Below are positions 25,111-32,994 of a stretch of DNA of 64,000 nt, one piece after another. Positions within the stretch are counted from its first letter, which is position 1. The number at the start of each line of letters is the position of its first letter. Location: assembly GCF_000018425.1 (NCBI RefSeq), contig NC_010424.1:2124501-2188500 (forward strand), given 5' to 3'. Under the pieces are notes generated by a model. The model ran no database searches. It was not told where the DNA came from and worked only from the letters and a program-made list of their open reading frames with translations. This DNA comes from Candidatus Desulforudis audaxviator MP104C (GTDB lineage Bacteria > Bacillota > Desulfotomaculia > Desulfotomaculales > Desulforudaceae). The position numbers were made by a program, and so were the translations under genes.

Positions 25111-26418
25111 ATGAGAGAGTGGGCAACCCCCTTGGACGACCTCTTCTCCCCAGTGCTGGAAAACGGCCCGCACCGGCCACTGGCCGACCGGATGCGTCCC
25201 CGGGAACTGGACGAGTTTACCGGCCAGGAACATATCGTCGGTCCCGGCAAGCTCCTGCGACGAGCGATCGAGTCCGACCTGCTCGGGTCGATCATCCTGT
25301 ACGGTCCCCCGGGCAGCGGCAAGACCACCCTGGCCCACATCATTTCCCGGACCACCAAGTCCAATTTCCGCACGGTCAGCGCCGTGTCGTCCGGCGTCAA
25401 GGAACTGCGCCAGGTCATCGAAGCCGCGGCGGACAGCCTGAAGTTCCACGGCCGGAAAACGATCCTGTTTGTGGACGAGTGCCACGCCTTCAACAAATCG
25501 CAGCAGGACGTACTGCTGCCCGGGATCGAGAAGGGCATCGTCACCTTTATCGGAGGAACCACGGAAAACCCCTATTTTGAGATGCGGGGCGCCCTGTTAA
25601 GCCGCTCCCGGATCTTCCGGCTGGAGGAATTATCGACGGAAGACCTGGAGTCAATTCTGCGGCGGGCCCTTGCGGACCGGGAACGGGGACTCGGTGAATA
25701 CCCGGCGGAGGTGGAGCCGGAGGCGCTGGCCCACTTGGTGGGCGTAGCCGGCGGGGACGCCCGCAGCGCCCTGAACGCGCTGGAGCTGGCGGTGATGTCA
25801 ACACCGCCCGGCCCGGACGGGATCCGGCGGATCAATCTGGCGACGGCCCAGGACTCGATTCAGAAACGGGCGGTGCGTTACGACCAGGCGGGCGATCAGC
25901 ACTACGACGTGATCTCGGCCTTCATCAAGAGCATCCGCGGCTCCGACCCGGACGCCGCCCTGCACTGGTACGCCCGGATGACCTACGCGGGGGAGGACCA
26001 GCGGTTTATCATGCGCCGCCTGATTATCCTCGCTTCCGAGGATATCGGACTGGCCGACCCCCGGGCCATGCTCATCGCCCATGCGGCCTGGAACGCGCTG
26101 GAAACGGTCGGAATGCCCGAGGCACGGATTCCCGTCGCACAGTGCATCATCTACCTGGCCTTGGCCCCCAAGTCAAACAGTGCCTACCGGGCGATCGAGG
26201 CCGCTCTGGACGACGTGCGGGAAAAATCCCCGGGGCCGGTCCCTCCCCATCTCCGGGACACCCACTACCCCGGAGCCGCCAAGCTCGGCCACACCGGTTA
26301 CCTTTACCCGCATGACCACCCGGGCCACTACGTCGACCAACAGTACCTGCCCGATAAATTGAAAGGCCGAAAGTACTATCGCCCTTCCGGCCAGGGAATG
26401 GAAAGAAAGAAGACCTGA
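25111..26418 (+). CDS. rarA: Replication-associated recombination ATPase RarA
   Basis: A 435-residue AAA+ ATPase of the RarA/MgsA/WRNIP1 family that acts at stalled replication forks. Motifs: LADRMRPRELDEFTGQEHIVG, Walker A YGPPGSGKTTLA, Walker B TILFVDECHAF, sensor GGTTENPYFE, LLSRSRIF (Arg finger region), and the C-terminal tetramerisation part with YARMTYAGEDQRFIMRRL and SNSAYRAIEAAL. The ATG at 25111 starts the family homology (PLDDLFSP), but no ribosome site is visible upstream, suggesting that the upstream region was altered. It is flanked upstream by the unexplained 24667-25110 segment. Confidence 0.94.
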   Translation: MREWATPLDDLFSPVLENGPHRPLADRMRPRELDEFTGQEHIVGPGKLLRRAIESDLLGSIILYGPPGSGKTTLAHIISRTTKSNFRTVSAVSSGVKELRQVIEAAADSLKFHGRKTILFVDECHAFNKSQQDVLLPGIEKGIVTFIGGTTENPYFEMRGALLSRSRIFRLEELSTEDLESILRRALADRERGLGEYPAEVEPEALAHLVGVAGGDARSALNALELAVMSTPPGPDGIRRINLATAQDSIQKRAVRYDQAGDQHYDVISAFIKSIRGSDPDAALHWYARMTYAGEDQRFIMRRLIILASEDIGLADPRAMLIAHAAWNALETVGMPEARIPVAQCIIYLALAPKSNSAYRAIEAALDDVREKSPGPVPPHLRDTHYPGAAKLGHTGYLYPHDHPGHYVDQQYLPDKLKGRKYYRPSGQGMERKKT

Positions 26419-26437
26419 TCAGGCGCCGGCATGACTC

Positions 26438-27538
26438 CTACCCCCAAAGTTCCCAGAGAGTCACCTGCAGTTGCCGCACGGTGCCGCCGGCCTTGATCCG
26501 GACCGGGCGGGGAAGATCATTGCGGAATTTGAGGTCGGCGGTGCCGTAGGAAACGGTGGCGTCCCGGCCCATGGGCACGTACCCCACCGGCCTCGTGTGC
26601 GCGTGGCGTTCGATGACAGGCAGGCCGGCATTGAGCACGGCGCCGTACAGCACCGTGGAGGTGCGGCATACTCCCCCGCCCCGCGCCGGCACGTGCCGAT
26701 CCCCGCTGATGGCGTAACCGATCACGAAACCGCGCTCCGCCGTCCGCGGCCCGACCGTTTGGTTGTAAGAAAACACCTGCCCGGGCTGTACGGTGATTCC
26801 GTTCAGGTAGGCGGCGGCCTGCACCGCGTTCAACATGTTGTTGTAGTCGCCACCGCCCGGATTGAAATTCACCAGGCAAGATCCGATCCGGCGTTCGAGT
26901 GGCAGGGTGACCGAATCCAACTTCTGCGTTAGGGCGTCGCGCAGTATGCCGCTTGCGCCGGGCGCCAGAGTGAACCCGAGTGCACCTGAACTGAGTTCAG
27001 CCCCCATCAGCGAAACCAATCCTTCCAGGACCATATCTTCCCCCGTGCCGGGCAACACCCAGATCCGGGCGGGACCCGGCGCTTCGGGAATGATCGTGTC
27101 GGGTTCCTCTGGAACGAGGTCCGACGGTATTCGGAAGTCCTCCGGTTCGGCTTCCAGCGATTCACCCAACATCCCGACAAGCCAGAGCTGTTCCCCGATC
27201 CGCACCCTGGTAAACGCGTGAAAGCCAACAACCGGAGGCGGGGAGTCCAAGAAACCGGCAAGCAGGGTATCGGGCACGAAGGTCATCCCACCGAGCATCA
27301 CCGCCGGCACATCCAGCAATACCTCGTTACCGCCCATCTCAGCCGTGTCACGCCCGGGGACCACCCGCAGCAGCCGGCCGCAGCAGTAGCCGGTCGCCGC
27401 CTCACCGTCCCAGCTTATCGTGATCCCCCGGTTTTCGAGGACGGGACGGAGCGGCACCATGACCGCCGCCCCGGCCGGGCCGACTCCCGCCAGGAACAGG
27501 GTAATGAGCAACAGAAACATTAATGGAAACCACCTCAT
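26438..27538 (-). CDS. VanW family protein with copper-amine-oxidase-like N-terminal domain
   Basis: 366 residues. A signal peptide (LMFLLLITLFLAGVGPAGA) is followed by a short stalk domain like the copper-amine-oxidase N-terminal repeat (VPLRPVLENRGITISWDG, then MLGGMTFVP) and the C-terminal VanW domain (residues ~205-340: NFNPGGGDYNNMLNAVQAA, GQVFSYNQTVGPRT, GGVCRTSTVLYGAVLNAG). Exported and probably wall-associated; VanW function is not established although related proteins accompany vancomycin resistance genes. ATG at 27538 with GGGGGTGG upstream. Convergent with rarA. Confidence 0.85.
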   Translation of the reverse strand: MRWFPLMFLLLITLFLAGVGPAGAAVMVPLRPVLENRGITISWDGEAATGYCCGRLLRVVPGRDTAEMGGNEVLLDVPAVMLGGMTFVPDTLLAGFLDSPPPVVGFHAFTRVRIGEQLWLVGMLGESLEAEPEDFRIPSDLVPEEPDTIIPEAPGPARIWVLPGTGEDMVLEGLVSLMGAELSSGALGFTLAPGASGILRDALTQKLDSVTLPLERRIGSCLVNFNPGGGDYNNMLNAVQAAAYLNGITVQPGQVFSYNQTVGPRTAERGFVIGYAISGDRHVPARGGGVCRTSTVLYGAVLNAGLPVIERHAHTRPVGYVPMGRDATVSYGTADLKFRNDLPRPVRIKAGGTVRQLQVTLWELWG

Positions 27539-27811
27539 TTTTCTTAGACCACCCCCGCTTTGCTGATGTCCGGATGGATACGGTATCTTTTAAACCGCCT
27601 AAAATATATGAATATGCGGGCAGACTGTGGTTAGAACCAGTTTTACCATAAATTACCGTAGGGACTGGGGGAAGCCGGATGGCCAAGTCGGTCCGAAAAA
27701 ACAACCGCAGGCGGATTCAAAAGTGGTAGGTTTTTTGTCGGGGAGGGAAGACTATTCAAAGATTGGAGACCGACTGCGTTCCCTTAAAACTTGACTCCTG
27801 GAGGCCGAAAA
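27539..27811 (+). other. Upstream region of adhE
   Basis: The 270-base spacer shows no gene. A possible hairpin (AAAAAACAACC paired with GGTTTTTT over a 24-base loop, about 27698-27739) lies 70 bases before the adhE start and could be a leader terminator. No Rex operator or known riboswitch was recognised. Confidence 0.3.
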
Positions 27812-30388
27812 ATGACCGAAGATCAGGCGGCAGTGAAGAAAGACATCGACGATCTGGTGTCTCGGGCTCGGAACGCGCTGGAGCAGTTCCGCGGGCTGGG
27901 CCAGGAGCGGGTGGACGAGATCGTCCGGTCCGCCGCCCTGGCCGGGCTGGAGCGGCACATGGAACTCGCCCGGATGGCCGTTGAGGAAACCGGCCGTGGG
28001 GTGTACGAGGATAAGATTCTCAAGAATCTCTACGCCGTGGAGTACGTCTACAACAGTATCCGGGACCGGAAAACGGCCGGGGTGGTCTACGAGGACCCGG
28101 AAACCGGTTACCGGGAAATCGCCGAGCCGGCCGGGGTGATCGCGGCCCTGATTCCGCTGACCAACCCTACCTCGACCACCCTGTTCAAGGGCCTGATCGC
28201 CCTGAAAACCAGAAACCCGGTGGTGTTCAGTTTCCACCCCGGAGCCAGGCGCTCCAGTACCGCCGCCGCCGAGGCCCTGCTGGAAGGTGCCGTGGCCGCC
28301 GGCGCCCCGCCGGAATGCCTGCTCTGGATCGAGGACCCGACGGTAGAGGCGGCCCGGACGCTGATGCGCCACCCCGGGGTGAACCTGATTCTGGCCACCG
28401 GGGGGACCGCCATGGTGCGCGCCGCGTACAGCGCCGGCATCCCGGCACTGGGCGTCGGCCCCGGAAACGTGCCCTGCTACATTCACCGGACCGCCCACCT
28501 GGAGCGGGCGGTGACCGACCTGATCCTGAGCAAGACCTTCGATCACGGGATGATCTGTGCCTCGGAACAGGCGCTGATTGTGGACCGGGCTGTTTCCAAC
28601 CGGGTAAGGGAGTTGATGGAGGCCGCGGGCTGCCGGTTCCTGAACGCCGGGGAAACCCGGCTCCTGGAGCAGCTGGCCACCGCCGGCCGGACATGCTCCC
28701 TGAACCCGCAAATCGTGGGCAAAAGCCCGGTGGACATTGCCCGCATGGCCGGTTTCGAGGTACCCGAGGACACGAAAATCCTGGTGGCCGTGCAGGAAGG
28801 CGTCGGCCCCGACCACCCGCTCTCCCGGGAAAAACTCAGCCCGGTGCTGGCCTTCTACGTGGTTGGCGATACCGGCGCCGCCATCGAGCGGGCCGCGGAA
28901 GTGGTGAGGTACGAAGGTCTGGGCCATACAGCGGTGATCCACGCCGCCGACCGGGAGGTGATTGAAAGTTTTTCGCAGCGGGTGCCGGCCGGGCGGATCA
29001 TTTTGAACTCCCCGGCCAGCCAGGGTGCCCTGGGCGACCTGTACAACGTGCTCACCCCGTCGCTTACCCTGGGCTGCGGCTACATCGGTCACAACTCCAC
29101 CACCGACAACGTCAGCGCCGTCCACCTGGTGGACATCAAGCGGGTCGCGCCGCGCCGCGCCGAAACCCAGTGGTTCCGGGTGCCGCCGGAAATCTACTTT
29201 GAGCCCGGCTCCTTGAGCCTCTTAAGCCAGATGCCAGGCTTAGGGCGGGTGTTCCTGGTCACGGACGAAGTGCTCGCCGAACTGGGTTACGTGGACCGCG
29301 TGCGCCGGCACCTGGAGAGCCGGACCGAACCGGTCCGGCTCAAGGTGTTCTCCGGCGTGGAACCGAACCCCTCCTTAGAAACGGTGAGGCGGGGCACCAG
29401 GCGTCTGGGGGAATTCAACCCCGACACCATCATCGCCCTGGGCGGCGGTTCGGTCATCGACGCCGCCAAGGCAATGTGGCTTTTCCACGAGTATCCCGAG
29501 GTCCGCTTTGAGCACCTGAAGTTAAAATTCACGGATATCCGGAAGCGCACTTACCGCCTGCCCGCGCGGCCGCGGAAAACCCGGCTGGTGGCCGTGCCGA
29601 CCACCTCCGGGAGCGGCTCCGAGGTCACCGCCTTTGCGGTGATCACCGACCGGGACCGGGACATCAAGTACCCGTTGGCCGACTACGCCCTGACCCCCGA
29701 CGTGGCCATCGTCGATGTCGATTTGGCGATGGGTCAGCCCCCGGCGCTTACCGCCGACGCCGGCATGGACGTTCTGGGCCACGCCCTAGAAGCCTACGTT
29801 TCGGTGCGGGCGTCCGATTTCACCGACCCCCCGGCCATAAAGGCCATTGAAGCGGTCTTCCGGTACCTGCCCCGGGCCTATCGCAACCCCGGCGACCGCG
29901 AGGCCCGGGAGAAAATGCACACCGCCGCCACCCTGGCCGGAATGGCTTTCACCAACGCCTTTCTGGGCGTCAATCACAGCCTGGCGCACAAGCTCGGAAA
30001 CGAATTCAACCTTCCGCACGGGCGCGCCGTCGCCGTGCTCATGCCCCACGTGATTGAGTATAACGCGGAGGTACCGGCCAAGTACGCCTCCTATCCGAAC
30101 TACGGGTACTACCGGGCCGCGGAGCGTTACCAGGAAATCGCCCGGCACCTGGGGCTCCCAGCGTCAACCGCCGCAGAGGGGTCGGCCGGCCTGGCGGAAA
30201 CCGTGCGGCGCCTGATCGCGGAACTTGACCTGCCCCCGACCATCGCCGCCTGCGGCGTGCCGCGGGACCGGTTCGAGGCCCGGCTGGCCCTGCTGGCCGA
30301 AAAGGCTTATGAAGATCAGACGACGGTGACCAACCCCCGCCAGCCCCTGATCTCCGAACTGATTGCACTTTACCGCCGGGCCTATTGA
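27812..30388 (+). CDS. adhE: Bifunctional acetaldehyde-CoA/alcohol dehydrogenase
   Basis: About 858 residues with the two domains of AdhE. The N-terminal aldehyde dehydrogenase (~1-440) has the catalytic Cys in FDHGMICASEQ and GVGPGNVPCYIH for cofactor binding. The C-terminal iron alcohol dehydrogenase (~450-858) has GGGSVIDAAKAMW, PTTSGSGSEVTAFAVI, GHALEAYVS and HSLAHKLGNEFNLPHG, which bear metal histidines. It converts acetyl-CoA to ethanol (or the reverse) with NADH. ATG at 27812 has GGAGG 7 bases upstream; the frame extends further but without ribosome site. Confidence 0.96.
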   Translation: MTEDQAAVKKDIDDLVSRARNALEQFRGLGQERVDEIVRSAALAGLERHMELARMAVEETGRGVYEDKILKNLYAVEYVYNSIRDRKTAGVVYEDPETGYREIAEPAGVIAALIPLTNPTSTTLFKGLIALKTRNPVVFSFHPGARRSSTAAAEALLEGAVAAGAPPECLLWIEDPTVEAARTLMRHPGVNLILATGGTAMVRAAYSAGIPALGVGPGNVPCYIHRTAHLERAVTDLILSKTFDHGMICASEQALIVDRAVSNRVRELMEAAGCRFLNAGETRLLEQLATAGRTCSLNPQIVGKSPVDIARMAGFEVPEDTKILVAVQEGVGPDHPLSREKLSPVLAFYVVGDTGAAIERAAEVVRYEGLGHTAVIHAADREVIESFSQRVPAGRIILNSPASQGALGDLYNVLTPSLTLGCGYIGHNSTTDNVSAVHLVDIKRVAPRRAETQWFRVPPEIYFEPGSLSLLSQMPGLGRVFLVTDEVLAELGYVDRVRRHLESRTEPVRLKVFSGVEPNPSLETVRRGTRRLGEFNPDTIIALGGGSVIDAAKAMWLFHEYPEVRFEHLKLKFTDIRKRTYRLPARPRKTRLVAVPTTSGSGSEVTAFAVITDRDRDIKYPLADYALTPDVAIVDVDLAMGQPPALTADAGMDVLGHALEAYVSVRASDFTDPPAIKAIEAVFRYLPRAYRNPGDREAREKMHTAATLAGMAFTNAFLGVNHSLAHKLGNEFNLPHGRAVAVLMPHVIEYNAEVPAKYASYPNYGYYRAAERYQEIARHLGLPASTAAEGSAGLAETVRRLIAELDLPPTIAACGVPRDRFEARLALLAEKAYEDQTTVTNPRQPLISELIALYRRAY

Positions 30389-30424
30389 AAAACCCCACCC
30401 GCCGCCACCGGCGAGTGGGGTTTC
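30386..30424. terminator. Bidirectional terminator between adhE and a convergent gene
   Basis: AAACCCCACCCGCC pairs with GGCGAGTGGGGTTT, starting inside the adhE stop codon. On the minus strand it is followed by five T; on the plus strand by TTTCG. Confidence 0.8.
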
Positions 30425-30450
30425 GAGGAAGCCAGTCAGTGAACCGATCT

Positions 30451-30681
30451 CTACCGGATCTGTTCTTTCTCCAGGGAGTTCGCCCAGAGCTTCCACTGTT
30501 CCTCCACCCAGGCGTCGATAATCTCCGGGTCCAGATCACAGGACACACTGAAATTCTCGCACAAGGTCCGGTAGTGCTTCCGCACATGTTCCTTGATCTC
30601 ATTTCCCTGCATATCGTTGAGCGCCCGCCGCAGGCACTCCTTCAGCGCCCACATGTGGCCCCCGTCCACCCTGCTCCCCAT
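30451..30681 (-). CDS. Small hypothetical protein
   Basis: 76 residues, charged and predicted helical (ALKECLRRALNDMQGNEIKEHVRKHYRTLCENF), with a Trp-rich acidic C-terminus (DAWVEEQWKLWANSLEKEQ). The ATG at 30681 has GGGGGTGGG 6 bases upstream; an internal ATG at 30654 also has a G-rich site. It ends just before the shared terminator. No family was recognised; codon use looks natural. Confidence 0.6.
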   Translation of the reverse strand: MGSRVDGGHMWALKECLRRALNDMQGNEIKEHVRKHYRTLCENFSVSCDLDPEIIDAWVEEQWKLWANSLEKEQIR

Positions 30682-31140
30682 CTAAGGCCCACCCCCTTTG
30701 CCGGTGTGGAAGTGCTATGCTGACACGGGGTATACAAAATGGTAATTCGCCGGGTGCGCCCTTTTTCCTGCTTGAACCAAAAAAACGCAGCGCACCCGGC
30801 AACCAACCGCTTCTGAAACCGCTGGCGTGTCTTTTGGGAGGAGCAACAGTTCTCGCTGTAATGTGAAACCGCATCCCCGGCCGCTGCCGGGGCCGGACTG
30901 CACACGATTTACCCGGTAAGCCACCGGGCGGGGCTTCTCCCAGACCGCCGGCTCACAGAACCGGTCACAGGCCCAGCACATCGGTACGCTGCGCATACAA
31001 GCCATGTGGGAATTATTCGCCCCCTGGATGCTTAATCCTTCCAATACAGAACAATTTTAACAGTAAATAAATATGCAAAAACATACGAAATCTAAGCTGA
31101 AGCCACACCCGAGGGGGACTGCAATCTTACCTCCGGAAAG
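30682..31140. other. Spacer upstream of the small hypothetical gene
   Basis: About 460 bases with no recognised gene. A minus-strand frame of 109 codons (30715-31044) contains a Cys-rich stretch (MCWACDRFCEP), but no clear ribosome site or family supports it. AT-rich DNA near 31045-31090 could hold a promoter. Confidence 0.35.
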
Positions 31141-31165
31141 AAAAAGGGGCCAGGCCCCTTTTTTT
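31141..31165. repeat. Dispersed palindromic repeat, AAAAAGGGGCC type
   Basis: AAAAAGGGGCC-A-GGCCCCTTTTT, a near-perfect palindrome directly after the era stop codon, where it may serve as a terminator for era. Copies with one-base centre changes are at 37.4, 39.5 and 59.4 kb. Confidence 0.85.
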
Positions 31166-32092
31166 CTAGTCCGCATTTTTGAAGCCCAGGTAGTGCAGTT
31201 GCCGTTCGTCCTGGCGCCATTTCGGCTTGACTTTCACCCACAGTTCCAGGTAAACCCGCATGCCGAGCAGGCTCTCGATCTCCTCCCGGGCCAACCGCCC
31301 GATGCTTTTCAGCATCCGGCCGCCCTCCCCGATCAGGATGGCCTTTTGTGATTCCCGCTCCACAATTACGTCGGCCCGGATCACCGTCACCCCTTTTTGG
31401 CCCGGGAAAACCTCCTCGACCACCACGGCCACACTGTGCGGCACCTCCTGGGTGGTCAAATGGAGCACCTTCTCCCGCACCAGTTCGGCCAGGATCACTT
31501 CTTCGGCCTGGTCGGACACGGCGTCTTCCGGATAGTACCGGGGTCCCGGTGGCAGGCAGCCGATCACCAAATCGACCAAAAGACCAGTGTTCTCTCCCGT
31601 CCGGGCAGAAAGCGGGATGATTTCCCGAAACGCCATCTTCTTGCGCATCTCGTCGATGAGCGGCAGAAGCCTAGGCTTCGCGACCAGGTCGATTTTGTTG
31701 ATCACCAGGAAGACGGGCGTACGTATCCCGGCCAGGCGTTCCAGAATGAAGTCATCCCCTGGTCCGCTCTCCCGGTGCGCCTCGATCAGGAACAGGATCA
31801 GGTCAACGTCCTGCAGGGTTTTCAGGGCCGTGTCGACCATCATCCGCCCCAGCCGGTGCTTCGGCTTGTGGATTCCGGGGGTGTCCACGAACACCACTTG
31901 GGCGTCGTCCCTCGTCAGCACGGCCCGGATGCGGTGACGGGTGGTTTGGGGCTTGTCGGAAATGATCGCCACCTTGCGGCCGACCAGGCTGTTTAAGAGC
32001 GTGGACTTACCCACGTTGGGACGGCCGATGATGGTCACGAATCCGGACCGGTATTCCGGCGGTTGATCCACTGCGTTGTTCCGGCCTTTCAT
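31166..32092 (-). CDS. era: GTPase Era
   Basis: 308 residues. GTPase domain motifs: GRPNVGKSTLLNSL (G1), TTRHRIR (G2), VDTPGIHKPKHRLG (G3), NKIDLV (G4) and SARTGEN (G5). The C-terminal KH domain follows (GEGGRMLKSIGRLAREEIESLLG). Era binds 16S rRNA and assists small-subunit assembly. Its ATG overlaps the TGA of the ybeY-cdd gene, so translation is coupled. It ends the conserved phoH-to-era block. Confidence 0.97.
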   Translation of the reverse strand: MKGRNNAVDQPPEYRSGFVTIIGRPNVGKSTLLNSLVGRKVAIISDKPQTTRHRIRAVLTRDDAQVVFVDTPGIHKPKHRLGRMMVDTALKTLQDVDLILFLIEAHRESGPGDDFILERLAGIRTPVFLVINKIDLVAKPRLLPLIDEMRKKMAFREIIPLSARTGENTGLLVDLVIGCLPPGPRYYPEDAVSDQAEEVILAELVREKVLHLTTQEVPHSVAVVVEEVFPGQKGVTVIRADVIVERESQKAILIGEGGRMLKSIGRLAREEIESLLGMRVYLELWVKVKPKWRQDERQLHYLGFKNAD

Positions 32093-32994
32093 GATGTCGG
32101 CTGCGGGGTGTCACCCCGGCGGTGGAGTTGGAACGCTTTCGGCAGGAGTTCGGGGAGGGTCCGCACTGCGAACTCGCCGCGGGCGTTGGCCAGAAGCAGG
32201 CGGAGGTGCGGCGCGAACTCACTCAACACCTGGAGGCAGGCGCCGCAGGGAAGAGCGGGGTCTTCTCCGTCCCCGGCCACCGCCAGGGCCGTGAATTCCC
32301 GGGCCCCGGCGGCCACGGCCGAAACCACGGCCACCCGCTCGGCACAGACCGTGAGGCCGTACGAAGCGTTTTCCACGTTGCACCCGGTGAACACCCGGTC
32401 ACCCCGGACCTGGAGCGCCGCCCCCACCCGGAATCCGGAGTAGGGCGCATAGGCGTTTTGACGGGCCGCCAGGGCCCGTTCGACAAGTTCGGTATCGGCG
32501 GAAAAAGGAGGACTGTCCCCCTTTTCCCAGGGGACTGTTCCCCTTTTTCCCAGCACGGCGAGAACGGCGTCTTCGCGTTCCTGCATCCGGCTCGCGTCCT
32601 CATCCTGTTCATGGTCATAGCCCAGGAGGTGGAGGGTACCGTGCACGGCCAACCGGGCGACCTCCCGGTCCAGCCCGTGACCGTATTCGGCAGCCTGACG
32701 CGCCGCCGCCGGCAGGGAGATCACCACGTCGCCCAGGAGCAGCACACCCGGCTCATCTCCGGCACCGGGTTCCTCTTCGCCCATTGGGAAGGATAACACG
32801 TCGGTGGGGCGATCCTGCCCCCGGAACCGCCGGTTCAGGTCGTGAATGTATTCATCATCCACCAGGGCGACACTCACTTCGACCCGCCGCCTGTCCCCCC
32901 CGGCCAGTGCCGACTCCACGGCTCTGGTGATCAGGGCCATCAGGTGCTCGTCAACCGGAACTGTGTCCTGTAAGTTGTTTATTACGACGGTCAT
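32089..32994 (-). CDS. YbeY endoribonuclease fused to cytidine deaminase
   Basis: 301 residues. Residues 1-149 are YbeY (rRNA maturation), with the zinc triad HGTLHLLGYDH at 118-128. Residues ~168-301 are a complete cytidine deaminase, with CAE at 217-219 and PCGAC at 249-253 for zinc. They are joined by a linker KRGTVPWEKGDSPPFSADTE (150-169) that is encoded by a dispersed palindromic repeat (32502-32550). In relatives ybeY, dgkA and cdd are separate genes; here dgkA and the ybeY stop are gone. ATG at 32994 is chosen with GGGCGGG nearby; it overlaps the end of pgpH by 44 bases. Confidence 0.92.
   Translation of the reverse strand: MTVVINNLQDTVPVDEHLMALITRAVESALAGGDRRRVEVSVALVDDEYIHDLNRRFRGQDRPTDVLSFPMGEEEPGAGDEPGVLLLGDVVISLPAAARQAAEYGHGLDREVARLAVHGTLHLLGYDHEQDEDASRMQEREDAVLAVLGKRGTVPWEKGDSPPFSADTELVERALAARQNAYAPYSGFRVGAALQVRGDRVFTGCNVENASYGLTVCAERVAVVSAVAAGAREFTALAVAGDGEDPALPCGACLQVLSEFAPHLRLLLANARGEFAVRTLPELLPKAFQLHRRGDTPQPTS
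32502..32550. repeat. Dispersed palindromic repeat inside the ybeY-cdd gene
   Basis: Two GGACTGTCCCC / GGGGACTGTTCCCC palindromes in the same order and spacing as at 3313-3358. Here the repeat is translated as the linker between the two enzyme domains. Confidence 0.88.

Noticed and set aside
24670-25485. A 271-codon minus-strand open frame over the spacer and the start of rarA
   Set aside because: No start signal or known domain, and it runs antisense into rarA; at most a trace of an old element.
27752-29125. A 457-codon minus-strand open frame
   Set aside because: Antisense to adhE with no family motifs or ribosome site.
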